Below are positions 1 to 12,346 of a DNA stretch of 64,000 nt, piece after piece (positions within the stretch are counted from its first letter, which is position 1; each line of letters begins with the position of its first letter). The translations under genes and the position numbers were made by a program. The notes beneath the pieces were generated by a model. The model was not told the origin of the DNA. It saw only the letters and a program-made list of their open reading frames with translations, and did no database searches. Location of the stretch: positions 1 to 64,000 of the forward strand of contig CAJNYU010002338.1 of assembly GCA_905331475.1 (NCBI GenBank), read 5' to 3'. Origin of the DNA: Rotaria socialis (Eukaryota > Rotifera > Eurotatoria > Philodinida > Philodinidae).

Positions 1-360
1 AAACTTTCGGTCAAACTTTAAACAAAGTCATTTTTTTCCTAAAAACTCTTCTCTCCCTAAAAAAGGCAGAAAGCGAAACTTCAAAAACCTGATCTCCGAT
101 TCGACTTCCTCGAGCCCGACAGCATCGGATCAAACTTTATAAGGAAAACTATTTTCTCGAAAAACGTTTTTTTCACTAAAAAAGTTGAGGATCATAAACT
201 CTAAAAATCTCACGCCAGATTACAGTTCCCCGACCCCGATTACCTTCGGTCAACCCTTATAAAAAAACTAATATTTTCCTAAAAAAAAGCAATACAAAAT
301 TTCAAAAAACTAACAACGCCATCGTGTTCCCCGACCCAGTTACCTTCGGTCAAACCTATC
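1..360. repeat. Degenerate tandem repeat, about 100-120 bp unit
   Basis: A CGGTCAAACTTTA-like block recurs near 8, 125, 247 and 346. Each is preceded by a C-rich stretch (for example CCCCGACCCCGATTACCTT) and followed by an A-rich tract. Three to four diverged copies are visible and the array runs off the left edge of the window. There is no open frame through it. It could be the edge of a longer satellite or minisatellite. Confidence 0.6.
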
Positions 361-1014
361 TCTGCAGGATATTGTTTGAGGTTAGTTAAGTTTATGCATC
401 TGCTTTCCTATTGGACGAGCGAACGAACGCATTAACTCGTTTTTCGTAATGCACTCCTTTCAGTAGAGGGATCTAACTGAAAAATGTTAATTTTTTTCAG
501 GATTTATGCGATATTTCGTATTTATGAAACTGGGGATTAAAGTAGAAGTAATTACATTTTAGAAGATAACAAAGTGACATCTTGTCTGAATCTATCTTAT
601 CTCACTGTGATAAATTCTCTTTCAATTTTTCAATCTTCATTCCAGTTCCAAAAAGATTTGCAAGTTTTGAAATTGCAAGACTATCCTTTAAAATTCTATT
701 TAGTTCTATTTAATAGATTAAAATAATAATTTACTTAACATTATTATTCAATTTATGTACATGATATAAAAACTTTTATGAAATACCTAATGAAAATCAG
801 TGCATAGGTTCTTGTAAAAAATGACATCTGGAATGAAATTTTCTACTAGAATTTTCAAAACAAAAACGAAAAGATGAATTTTTATGTATAAACGTATGTA
901 TTGATACTTTCAGTGAGAACTTGACTCTTTTTTCTTCATTAAATATCATTTCATGTAATTACATGTGCTGGTTTACTCATAATACAATTTAAACAATGAT
1001 ACAAATGTGTCTCA
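361..1014. other. AT-rich stretch with no recognised feature
   Basis: I see no conserved coding segment, long repeat or RNA structure here; only A/T runs and stop-rich frames. Confidence 0.5.
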
Positions 1015-1174
1015 ATCAGAGACGTGGGCAGGGCAGGGCAGGGCGGTCCTGTCCTATCCTGTTGGATAGGATGAGATTTAGATTTTGTCCTCCCCTACCG
1101 TCTGCCAGTACCAAGGTAGCCAACAGGACAGACATGGACAAGAGAAAAAAATATGTCCGCTGCACGTCTCTGAT
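1015..1174. mobile_element. Small inverted-repeat element (MITE-like)
   Basis: The two ends are a perfect 12-bp inverted repeat: ATCAGAGACGTG at 1015-1026 and its complement at 1163-1174, with partial homology continuing inward (GGCAGGGC against CAGCGGAC). The interior is G+C-richer than the flanks and contains CCTATCC/GGATAGG and CCTGT/ACAGG pairings, so it can fold on itself. No clear target-site duplication is visible, so the exact borders and superfamily are uncertain. The short open frame inside it is considered spurious. Confidence 0.5.
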
Positions 1175-1957
1175 CTCCGTACAGTTTCAGTGAAAATTTT
1201 CTATCGAATTATGTGTCTCATATGTTTGTTTGATATTTTGCTTACATTTGATACGAAGTAAAAAAAAAACTTATGCCGAGATAAATTTCGATATTAAGCA
1301 TTTTTGCTTTTGTTTCGCTTGTTGTACAGATGTTCCTATCTCTTCTGTTTTCTACAAGAACCAAAAATGCATACGCTAGACAGTAGGTTTTTGCATAATG
1401 ACAAGGATTTTAATCTTACCTTAGTTACGCCAGATACTATTTTGAATGCTGATGAACATGCACATATCAATATCAATAATAAACAATTAAAACTTTCAAT
1501 ATCAACAATAGTTAATGTTTTTAGTAAAAGTGATAAAATGAAGAAAAAACTTGGTACTTTGAGAGAGAAGGATAGAGAAAATAAATAATAGAAAGCATCT
1601 AGCTCAATATAACAATATTTAACCATTTATAAATATTACAATTATCAATCACTTTGAACTATACTGTATCAGTATTGTCCTTAGTTACTATGTATCAAGA
1701 CAAGTGTGTGTATGATCACACTAACAGGTAACTCTTCTTTATACGTATTAGTTTTACAAGTAAACGTCAAGTAGAAAAATGCTAAACTCGATTATTTAGT
1801 TCATCGAGTTATTAGTTTTTATTCTAGTCTTATTTTCGATGAACAAATTCAACTCTAATAATGTGAAAACAAAATCTTAATTAAGTAACCATCATCATCG
1901 ATAAGATCTATGTTCAATTAGTCATTCAATATCCATTGTCTTAATTTTAATGATGCA
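1175..1957. other. Intergenic; one unsupported short reading frame
   Basis: A 94-codon plus-strand frame at 1304-1588 overlaps an equally long frame on the other strand. It has no recognisable domain and ends in a low-complexity Lys/Glu tail. I treat it as chance. The rest is AT-rich and leads into the 3' side of the ZIP transporter gene. Confidence 0.4.
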
Positions 1958-4729
1958 TTAAAAATATTGTGATAATATTTCACCATATTTAGCCAATAAA
2001 AACATAATTGCAATACCCAAAACAACGCCGATATTTTGAGAAAGTAGAATTTCAAGTCTCAATTTTCTTGTGATTGGTTTATTGGCAGTTGTATAATCTT
2101 TTTCAATTTCATGACCTATGGAAATCAGTTCTGGAATCTATTTGAAAAGCAAGGAAACAATGTAAAAGAATATGAGTGCAACAAATATCAAATGTACCAT
2201 GTCAGTGAGGCCAATATAAACAAACATGCCACCAGCTAATCCACAAATCCATGGATGAAAATTCTCAAGTTCACCTAAATACAAGAAATTGTTTCTTTTT
2301 TTTAAAGTGTCAAATTATCTCTCTATTACCTAATTTCGCTCCAAGTATAAAACCTGGATAACAACCACAGGAAGATAAAAAATTCATTAACAGAGCTTGC
2401 TTTATTGGAAGACCACTACTTAATAGAATAGCAGCGTCGCCTATAAAATTGAAGTAAAGATAATATCGGTTCTCATTCAATTTGCTTTCTCTTACCGAGT
2501 TTATGAGAAAATTCTTCACAAACAATGGGTACCATCATACGAAGACATTCGCTAATTGATACAATAGAAATAGCACCGATAGTAATACCATCGATAAAAC
2601 CATGAAGTAAATCACTGATCAGAATCATCCATCCAATTGGTTTCATTGTTTTCAAATTTGCTAATAAACTTTTTGTATTTTTCTGTTGAAGAATTGGCTA
2701 TAAAACAAAACTGTTCTCATTGCATTTCAATTATAGCTTTTTCAGTTTTTCTTTTGCAAATATATGATCCAAATATTATTTTCAATCAAAATTTTATCGC
2801 AGAAATAAAATCAATACTGCGCAAGTTTAATGAAGGATCACAATATGTGATGATTTTTTAACCTTTATTTATAGCTAATAAAAGTTCAAATTTATTGCAA
2901 AAAATTCGATGAATATAATAAATTCAATATGAACTAGAATTGTTTGAGAAAATAAGCGTAATCGATGACATACATGCAAGAGAATTTTTTTTATTATTAT
3001 CGGTAAATACAGTTTTCAATGAGTTTTCAACAACTTTTTTTAAAAATTATTGATCAATATCGCCAAAACATGAAATTAACTGTTCGATAGTTATAATAAA
3101 ACATTAACTCATAACAGAGTAAGAAATTATACTCGTTAGCAATATCGTCTAATTTTTTTCTCTTAACTTACCGATATATCTTCATCGCCGTGGCTATGCG
3201 TAGACACAACCTAGAATACATATTTAAGAAATCTTGTTAGTAGTATATCCTCTTTATTTATAGAATGTGAAATACATGTGTCTTTTTCGCCTGTATCATC
3301 CAAATAAAAACTATGATCCAGGCAAATCTCGATGTGATATTATCTATGTCGATAACCTTAGAGACACTACTATTAATAATTGTTGAAAGCAATAACTTGA
3401 GCAAATCATAATTTTAGTATTTGATACTACGTTAACGTGGCAAATTATATGAAAACTGAGTCTTACTTAAGATATCTCTCATATAATCATTCATCTTCGT
3501 CAAAGGCAGAAGTTCTGCGATTTTGGAAATGCATGAGCAATCTAAGTTCAATTTCAATACCATCTAGTGGCGTTATTTTTTCTTTACGAAGGAAATACAG
3601 AAAAATGATATTGTGCGTGTTGAGAATGTTGAGAATGAGTGGGAAAAGATAGGAAGAAATCGTAAAACTTTGATTTCTAAGTCTTGTAATCATTATTTTC
3701 AACGAAAAAAGATCTGAATTTCACAAAAATAAAAACATAAATAAGGAAATCACATATAATTGGCACATATACAGACCGTTTCAATTCGAAGAAATGTGTC
3801 ACATAGCAGATCACGGATATAAAATAAATAGATAGCAATTATTGTAACAAGAGCTTTGGTAAGAAATGTTGAATCTTTATCAAATTTTTCAATACTGAAT
3901 GCCTTTATAAATGAAACTATATTTAGTTGAATTGAAAACAAATGGCAATAGTTACCATTGGAATAAGATGAAATATACCAGTACCAAGAAGTGTACCAAC
4001 AGCTATACACAAAAGAATATAACAATATTTCAAAGAATTTTCATGTACTTATGGATTACCTAACCCAATGAAAGTAGTAAGAAGCCATTTAAACGTAGGC
4101 CTTTTTCGAAATGGCAAAATAATTGCACTGAATAGTGCAGCCATATTGATAGTTGTTACAGAGATCAGACCAACCAATACATCTTCAATTAGATGACTAC
4201 CTTATGTAAAATAAAAAATACATTCTATTATATACTTTTCCACTTTGTAGCACCATGTTGTTTCAAACACCCATCATTATGCTTAACATCAACTAGAGTT
4301 GGAATTAATTGTTTAACATCTGCACGCGTTAGAATTTGATTTTTATCTTTTAACGAAATATTGAATGCATCAAGTAAACTATCTGTTGATTGAAAACACT
4401 AATTTATATATACATATATATATATATATAGAAATATATTCAATAAAATTAAACATAGGTTCAATATCTTTGACATAAATATTCACCTTATTTTCGACAG
4501 TTCCTTGCTGAATATCTTCATCGGTAATATTTTGACGAATATATATTAGATCATCAACACCATTGGACTGAATTAATTTATTATAAAATAATTTTAGATT
4601 ATTTGGATCTTTTAAATATGAATGAAGAATATTTTCTTCTAAATCACCTAATTCGACGGTTAATGTCAAAACAGAAACTGTTTGAATATAAACGAGGAAA
4701 GCAATAAGGATTATGTTTATTTTTATCAT
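1958..4729 (-). CDS. ZIP (SLC39) metal-ion transporter, ZIP8/ZIP14-like
   Basis: A ten-exon model stays in frame: 4729-4487, 4398-4236, 4200-4060, 4002-3956, 3902-3777, 3210-3172, 2682-2496, 2440-2330, 2274-2198, 2137-1958. It gives about 437 residues, near the 460-490 of human ZIP8/14. The protein starts with a signal-like hydrophobic stretch, then a ZIP ectodomain, then helices. TM1-2 read through GLISVTTINMAALF and TFIGLGAVGTLLGTGIFHLIP. A short His loop (THSHGDED) follows TM3. The metal-site helices carry HGFIDG and CEEFSHKLGD, and the C-terminus is LLSQNIGVVLGIAI. The leading Glu (EEF in place of HE) is the ZIP8/ZIP14 hallmark; that subfamily imports Zn, Fe or Mn with bicarbonate. The family usually has HNFIDG and EEFPHELGD, so Asn-to-Gly, Pro-to-Ser and Glu-to-Lys changes are notable. 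The exon around the His loop is the least certain part. Confidence 0.88.
4413..4433. repeat. Short AT dinucleotide run in a ZIP intron
   Basis: A TATATA tract lies in the first intron of the ZIP transporter gene (4399-4486). It is a simple microsatellite. Confidence 0.6.
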
Positions 4730-7700
4730 CTATAAAAATTGAAAACAACGGTTGCAGGAACAAAACTTAACACAATTAAAATATCGAATAACTATTCTTA
4801 GAAAGCAACAAGGTAGTGGAAAAAAAACTTGTCTCTTGTTTAGTTGAATATTTTGAAACTCAGTGCTTTAAAGAATTTTTCTTTTTTTATTATGCAATAA
4901 AAATACAATAGATAGATCAGAAAATGAATTCTAATTCAAAAATTTTACATGTCATTATTTAAAAACTCAATTTGATGTTGCTATTTTTATAGGTAATTCT
5001 AGTGAGATGTTGTCGTTCATATGATTCGACGCATAACTAAGGAACTTAAAAACTTGATTCACTTACTAACCTCAATGAAATTTGTTCAACCAAAATGATA
5101 ATTTGAAAAGAAATGTACGAGAATTTTCTCCAAACTGTTTAGCTTATTTTTACTGCTATTAGTTAAATATAGAATCCTATAAATTTTCCATGGCACAAAA
5201 TATTTGCAAAAGAATAGAAAATAAAAAGAATGTTCTGAGATGCTATATTTTCAAATTCTAAAGAACGAGATTACGCTAGAACTAAAATGAAACTCTCTAA
5301 ACCATGGCGTGCTTATTATTTCCTATCGTCTAGTTCTGATCGAAATTCCAGCTAGATTGTCTTAATCCTTGCAGAAAAGTATACTTAATCAAACAATACG
5401 AAAAAATTGTAGATAAAAGTTTGAAATTCGTTATAATATTGATGTCGAATTTCTAAAAAATACTTTATGCAGCTATGTTGCGAAGGATAGTTGCACATGA
5501 AATGAAAAGCTAATTGCGATGCCAGTGAATATGAAAAATTTTAACATCTGATACTAAATTCGTTACATAATCATAATAAGATTTTTACTTCATAGAGACG
5601 TAAATCGCATGTTTATGTAAAAGTCAATAAATGCTGTATTGCAGTGTAATATTGATATTGAAGGTAAAAAAAAAGGAAAGAACCAACAGAGTCTAGTACG
5701 TACTTATCCGAAGGAAGGAATGAATGTGCATTTATATCGGTATAGTGTTTAATGATGAGTGAATAGATAGATACTATGCGAGACGCAAGCGCACCTATCA
5801 TACAAAAATGTATAACTATGTACATATTCTCTTCTTTCATGGGATATCATGCGTGAAAATCGAAGAAGACCAACCGTTGTTTTTATATAAAGTCAATATA
5901 CGTATGAGCACGGGTCTTTTACAACGCTAGATGAAATTTCAAAAAGTACATTACCCAAAAATGAATCGAAAATATTTTCAAGCAGATACCTGTTACGCCA
6001 AGAGTAATGTGCTGCACTATAAAAAAAACGTTGATGTACTCATATTCCTATCGAGATATTATTATTATTTCTAGTAAATTAGTAATGCAGAGATAACCCT
6101 TCTCTGTTTCTATTTGAAAGTCTTTGCTGTTAGCACGCGCACAAATTAAGATTGGTTGATAAGAATGATTGTATGCTTTCTATCATGTTGTTTACAAGAT
6201 GCAAATAAAAAATCAACGATGAGAACTGAGCATCGTTGTACAATTTTCTTAGCAATATCATGCTCATTATACATTACTCTTAAAATCAAAATCTTAAGTC
6301 AGCATATTGTCATTCATTTAATTTATTTGAATTATCGATTGTAAAATGAACTAATTGAAGTAATTAGCAGAACTTTTTTTTATAATAAATGCAGTGATAG
6401 TGCATGAGTGAAATGTGTTTACAGTAAAATTTCATTAAAAAATTTCTATTATTTTATATTTTATTAAAATATTTCTGAGGAGAATACATTTGTTGAATAG
6501 GAAAATGAGTCTAGCTGTGATGAAATGTACGAAATTTCAGTGCTTTCAAGTCCATGATTCCTAGGTGAATGAATCGCATAACTATGATTTGATCGAATTG
6601 ATCTTAGATTTTACTCTCTAGAACTTTTGTTAATGTGGTCTATTAATGAATGAGTACTTTAGTTACAGTTACCAAATATGATAGCCCTGCTTAGAAAGAT
6701 AATAATAAAAATGATCATGAAAAACAATAAAAATTTCAAATGAATAATTTTGAATCGCAACTAATGAGAACTAAAGGAACTATCAGAGTGTCCATAATAG
6801 AAACGGGTTTCTTTTTTTAATTTGAATCTTCTCTAAACTTACATATTTGGACATATTTACATTGTATTTATGAATTTTGAATCGCTGTATAAAATACTAA
6901 TTCAAAATCTCGTAATGAGAGCTTGAGTGCCTGATGAAGAATTACACTCTATCTTTTCACAGCTACTCCTTTTTTTTGAAAAAGCAACTACAAATCGGAT
7001 ATTTTCGTTCATAATTCCAATAAAATTAGAAATCTAGAACACTAATTGCTTAGGGCGTAGTTCCAATACTATCTTGTCTAACATTAATTTTTAGTTCTAC
7101 GCAGAGAAAATATTACCATCGTGAATATTTCTTCTAGCAATAGTAGTCATAGTTTTTTAGGCTCTAGATTTTGATCCTATTCAAGTAAATCTAAAAGAAA
7201 TTATTTTTGAATATCCATCTTATATTTTGTGTCTATTCAAGAACTGTACGTATTTAGAAAATTTTCTAAGCCGGGATGATCCAATTGAAGCAAAAGCGAC
7301 TTTAATGCGACAAAAAAAATTTATTTATTTATGGATTTGTTTCTGTCAAATGCATATAAAAACATATTCGTGATATGACCTTTTCAAAACCATTTTTGCA
7401 GAATTCATATCTATTCAAGTAATTGAAAGGATTATAGAAAGAAATTTTGTTGTTTTGGAAACTGAATCAACACTAAGAGGGATACGAAGAATTCAGCTGA
7501 GAGTGGAAACAGAGAAAAATTGCTTTTGCAAATCCTCACGTCGGTATGAGCGATGTATTATATTTTCCAAATTCTAAGATATTCATATTCAGTAAATTTA
7601 ATGCGAGAAGAATCATAATCATTTAGTGACGTATTCAAGATTGTCTATGCATTTCGATGGAACACCAAATGGGATGAAAATCTAATTTCTATTATGAACA

Positions 7701-8274
7701 CATTAGCCGATGTTGATTTGACTGTAGCTACAAGTAGCATTTCTTTTTTTATAAGTTGCTGATTTTACAAACAGGTACTAATAGCTGGTTTAAATACTAA
7801 ACTAAATCTATGTCAAATATATCCGTATATATATTCATACTGTACTGATGATGAAGATGATGTTTTACTTATTATTCACTATCTATGAACATGAATTTTG
7901 CAGAAGTGAAAAAGTAATCTGCATTTGGAATCTGTAGTGTCGAATGATCAAGCGAATATAATGGTCTGTCGAATACAAAATATTGATATTAACAAAACCA
8001 GCATATTCATGACTTTTTAAAATGAGTTAAGCTAGTCCTAGTGCTACAACTATTATGATGCAATTCTTTGAATATTTTGATGGTGATGTTAAGAAGTTTG
8101 TTTTCTGCAAATAAAAGTACTGATTTACGAGGACTCAATATTTCACACCCAATTATGCTCATTGTTTTATTGAAAGAACACACCTTTTTAAAGTGATCTC
8201 AGTATATTTATCCATCAACAGGTGTTTTTATTTTTATTTTTTAATAGCATATTTTGATGTTCTATTTTTTTTTA
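4730..8274. other. 3.5-kb intergenic stretch, nothing recognised
   Basis: AT-rich sequence with stop-dense frames on both strands. Frames at 5613-5840 (-) and 6156-6344 (+) are short and show no domain or conserved motif. No long repeat or structured RNA was seen. Its length is large compared with the gene spacing in the rest of the left half. Confidence 0.4.
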
Positions 8275-9090
8275 TCATAGTTTCGATTGCTCATCGTTGG
8301 TTGCTGATATTAATGGTTCAGACGAAATAAGACTTCGTTTTGGATGAAATACTGACCAAGTAAAGTGAGCAAAAGCAATAGGGGCAATTTGTAGAACATA
8401 GAACCATACCTCATGACTATAAGTCTGGTCATAAAAACTAGATATTGATTGAATTACAGTAAATAAAGCACCAATAGCGCACAGAGTACTGGAAACAATG
8501 GCCAAAATAATAGCTTGCATAGTCATATCCTTCACTGTTTTACTCCAGTACCATACGGGATAGAAGAGAATAGCTACTGCAAATAAGAATGATGCCGAAA
8601 GTTTGCGGAAAAGAAAACTTGCATTAATTTTTTCAGGGTCAAACGATGACATATTGACTGGTACCATTAGGACCCCGGACATAACAACACATGAAATGGC
8701 ACCAATAAGTATAAGACGAGAAGACAAGGATCTTACATAATGAACTTCAAGAATAAATACGTAGTTACTAACAATAATCATGCGTTGACCTATAGCAGAA
8801 AGACTATTAACGATAATGAAAATAGTTTTAGAATTTTGTTGATCTTCAGGAACAGTTGCGCGTACGATCAATTCAATGACAATAGTCAGATGCGAAGCTA
8901 AAAGAAGAAAGCTGAGACGAGGTGGTCGAAAACGAGCTTGGTACGATTGAATAAACCAAGCAATAAGTGAAATGCCTACCATGGCAGCAACACAACTTGC
9001 AACCGTTTTATTTGCTATGTATGTTGGATAGGGATACAATAATAAATCGTCCATAGTAGTTATTTTATTGTAGTATACAATATATTGCAA
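8275..9090 (-). CDS. RTA1-like seven-transmembrane protein
   Basis: One uninterrupted frame of 271 codons. A second in-frame Met at residue 13 (position 9054) is an alternative start and gives a shorter cytosol- or lumen-facing N-terminus. Seven hydrophobic segments are visible. The second contains E73 and R77 (VIELIVRA), and the last is followed by WFYVLQIAPIAF and FHPKRSL. The order (YPYP near the start, Glu/Arg in TM2, aromatic-rich TM7, then a His-Pro-basic end) resembles the RTA1-like family. Those proteins are fungal lipid-translocating exporters or stress-resistance proteins and are rare in animals. The role here is unknown; transport of a lipid-like molecule is inference from the family. 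No introns are visible, unlike most neighbours. An unrelated seven-helix protein remains possible. Confidence 0.55.
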   Translation of the reverse strand: MQYIVYYNKITTMDDLLLYPYPTYIANKTVASCVAAMVGISLIAWFIQSYQARFRPPRLSFLLLASHLTIVIELIVRATVPEDQQNSKTIFIIVNSLSAIGQRMIIVSNYVFILEVHYVRSLSSRLILIGAISCVVMSGVLMVPVNMSSFDPEKINASFLFRKLSASFLFAVAILFYPVWYWSKTVKDMTMQAIILAIVSSTLCAIGALFTVIQSISSFYDQTYSHEVWFYVLQIAPIAFAHFTWSVFHPKRSLISSEPLISATNDEQSKL

Positions 9091-11613
9091 AGAATATATT
9101 TGGATTGTTTCAATCTGCAGTGTCGCAATATACCGATCTCTCTAATTCCAATAGTTCGTTCTGGGCAAGTCGAACGAACTAAGTAAACATAACGATGCAG
9201 CTACGAATTCGTTTTTTATTTATCTATTTGCTTCGATATAGATAGGTAACTTATACTAAAAAGCAGTATTATAACTTAAGGTATGTTATCATCATAGATA
9301 ATGTCACAATGAAAACTAACAAGACGTAATCAATCATAAACAAACACGACATAAAGTTTATTCTTTTAATATCTACATTGCGTATTAGTTATGAGCCTAA
9401 CTGAAACTTGAAATACTTGTTCTGTCTTTAAAAACGAGATTGTCTCATTTTTTAATTATTTTTCGATGTTTACATGTTATACAATGATTTGTTTATCGAT
9501 CATTACCGTCCGATTTTCTACTGACTTTCTTTTTTCTCGTTATTGTACTATAGAATTCTCAGCTATCGATAAATTTATTCGATTATCGCAATCAGAGATT
9601 AAAGAATATGAAAACTAGAAAGATGGTTGAATTTAAACTTCAATGTAAAAGCGATTAAAAATTTCGCCTATTCTCTCCTTTAGTTTATTGCAATTTTTTA
9701 TTTCATTTTCTATCTTGAGTTGTCGTCTAAGTTGATATTTGCATTGCATGACTAAAAGAATGTTAAGCGATCAAAGAATAAATACATGTTTGTTGAATAT
9801 ATTTTAAAAAGAATATATAGACATTGAAAAACTTTTGCTATAATTGAACGGGCCAGATTGAGAAATGTTTTTCAAAGCTTTTCTGAGTGTTTTCGGATTC
9901 CTCTGACATTCGTAGTAGAATATTAGCTGTGTATCACGTCAGAGAAGTAAAATCAAAACATCTAATAATAAAACTATTATGGATCACGAAATATCATGTT
10001 ACACCTATGGTCTAATGAATGAAAACAATTTTTCGATAAAAAGAATAACTCGTTAAAACTAGAAAGATAGATAATTCAACGTTCACCTCTTCGAGCATAC
10101 AATGTGCTTACATAAAACCAATAGATTTTTTACATGTTATTTAATACAGACATTAACTATAAACATGTTGATTAAAAACAAATTGTTTTGAATACAGTGC
10201 GCAAAATTACAGAATAGTAGAAATCTTACGCTGCTCATTCAAATTAGAAAGAAACCAGTACGAGTGTTCATTCTATTGAGTTCTACAGAAACATATGCTA
10301 CATCAGGTTATTATGCTAATTTTTTCAAAGTAATTGAAGTTGTATCGTTATTAAGATTTTGATGTTTTCTCACGTTGAGCATAATCTAAATTGTTTTTTT
10401 GTTAGTTCAAATTAAAACTTAGGGTACACAAATGAGAATTATGCTAGAATAAAAACTGAAGAATATTTAATCTGTTAAGATGATACAGTAAAGTTAATAA
10501 TCAATTGTCAATGACATATAAACAGAAACATATACACAAATAATTTATTCTTGTGAAAGAATTTGAATACAGTAAATCTTTAATTCTGTTCAAATCAGTA
10601 ACAGAATTCAACAAGCAGAAAGATTACATGGTAACACTAAAATTAAAAAGCGGTAATATAACAAGCTATTTTGTCTAAACTATATAACATATATGAATTG
10701 GATCTTACTCTTGAATGAATTGTGTACAGGCTACTGAAATTTACAATTTTTATCAATCAATTATTAGTTTATTGTTATGTATCTTCAAATAGGTTATACT
10801 TTAGATTGACTGTTTGATGAATAGCTACTATTGAGCTGCACTGAATCGCGGCAGAATCAAGGAAATTCAAAACTTATTAAAATAAAACGACATTATTTAT
10901 TTTGAAAACCCTCGACTAAGAAAAAAACGAAATAAAATTTGTTCTGTTGTCTACTTTTATTTTTTTTTTAGGAAAACATTAAGAATCAATTCAACATTAC
11001 CATGTCTATAATAAATAGATACTGAGCATTCAGAATTTTTCATCTCAATTCAATGAGTAATTTAGTTGAATAAGTTACATTCTAACAGTTGAATTTGTAC
11101 CAATGAATCAAATAACATAAACGATGCCATAAAATAAAATAAATATTCTACAGAAGACAAAAAAGAAGAATGTAAATAAATGTTTACTTCATCAAAAAAA
11201 CTGGTCTAAGAAAAGTCTACCAGTAACATGTTGAAATAAAATATTTCTTTTTACAAACGAAATGAGTGCTATGAATTCTTCAATTGAATTCATGTTCTTT
11301 TTTATTTTGATTCTATGCATACTCTATTGAAATAATCATAGTTATAATCATTATTAGGTCATTGAATTCAATAATTCTGATAGACAAAAAAAACTACTTC
11401 ATTTGAAAAAAAAACATATCGAGCATAAACATATGATAGTGAAAGCATTAGGCTTAAGTTTTTAATTCTGATCATTTCAGTATGACAAGTTGAAATTGTT
11501 TGAAGCCTTTTTAAGATCACATCATGAGATTTATCATTACCACTTTTGGAATACTAACATAGGAACGCACAATTGAATATTGGCATCTCCTATATGGTTT
11601 AGTTGTTGTTTTT
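9091..11613. other. 2.5-kb intergenic stretch, nothing recognised
   Basis: AT-rich and stop-rich throughout on both strands. The missing 5' part of the downstream carboxylesterase pseudogene was looked for here and not found. Confidence 0.4.
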
Positions 11614-12016
11614 TGTGTACTCAAAAAGTGAGTGCACTCTAGAATCTGTCAGTGTGTCTGGCCGTCCGTTTACACGATAAATATTCCCAGTTACATTCGA
11701 TTGTTCTGAAATTTTGTGCACAGAATTGTCTCGTCAATATCTCGGTCGAGTTCGAAGATGACAAGGATCCGTCAAGAAACGGCTGAGTTATCGAAAAAAA
11801 TTGTCATCATTGCCCAGATCATCCCTGAGGCTGAGGGGAGGGGGTATAGAGATTTTTTCAAAAAAATATTTTTCTCAGAATTATTCACAACATATATAAA
11901 TCGATTCAGTTTTTAACGCTGATTCCGAATCTGATATTAGTTTTGAACCAAATCGTAGCTTTCTAACAAAACATTGCCTGAAAAAGGTGTCAACATGCAC
12001 AAAAACTGCATCCAGA
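11614..12016. repeat. Dispersed ~400-bp repeat, copy A
   Basis: The segment starts TGTGTACTCAAAAAGTGAGT and ends AAAACTGCATCCAGA. It matches 61010-61413 in the same orientation along nearly its whole length. Shared landmarks are CTAGAATC..TCAGTGTGTC, GAGTTCGAAGATGA, TGAGTTATCGAAAAAA and CATATATAAATCGA. No terminal inverted repeat or coding frame is visible. The part from about 11836 is duplicated again after the N at 12082. Confidence 0.75.
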
Positions 12017-12021
12017 ATGGT

Positions 12022-12072
12022 GCGGGTGTGGGTTTGTGTCCTGCTTATATACCCCCACACCCACACCCACAC
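12022..12072. repeat. TGTGGG-type inverted short arrays, copy 1
   Basis: GCGGGTGTGGGTTTGTG at 12022-12038 faces a run of CCCACA units at 12051-12072, so the two strands of the same hexamer form an inverted pair around a short spacer. (TGTGGG)n has been reported as the telomeric repeat of bdelloid rotifers. Confidence 0.6.
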
Positions 12073-12270
12073 TCTCAAGATNCAGGGAGGGGGTATAGAG
12101 ATTTTTTCAAAAAAATATTTTTCTCAGAGTTATTCACAACATATATAAATCGATTCAGCTTTTAACGCTGATTCCGAATCTGATATTAGTTTTGAACCAA
12201 ATCGTAGCTTTCTAACAAAACATTGTCTGAAAAAGGTGTCAAAATGCACAAAAACTGCATCCAGAATGGT

Positions 12271-12329
12271 GCGGGTGTGGGTTTGTGTCCTGCTTATATA
12301 CCCCCACACCCACACCCACACCCACACCC
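12271..12329. repeat. TGTGGG-type inverted short arrays, copy 2
   Basis: Same arrangement as the copy about 250 bp upstream, with one more CCCACA unit in the right arm (12300-12329). It is probably the allelic or duplicated version of that copy. Confidence 0.6.
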
Positions 12330-12346
12330 TCAAGATTTATTATTAA

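Larger units (their letters stand above)
11836..12337. repeat. Direct duplication across a single-N contig join (n at 12082)
   Basis: About 245 bp at 11836-12081 is repeated as about 251 bp at 12086-12337, with few substitutions and one extra CCCACA unit in the right copy. The copies abut at one N. This is what two unmerged overlapping contigs or two haplotypes would leave, so it is more likely an assembly artefact than a real tandem duplication. Confidence 0.75.

Noticed and set aside
1304..1626. Overlapping 94- and 96-codon frames on opposite strands
   Set aside because: No domain, low complexity at the ends, and mutually exclusive frames of similar length suggest chance.
3437..3702. Possible extra exon of the ZIP transporter
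   Set aside because: Joining 3902-3777 directly to 3210-3172 keeps frame and matches ZIP14 spacing to the His loop; adding sequence from here needs poor splice sites or brings in stops.
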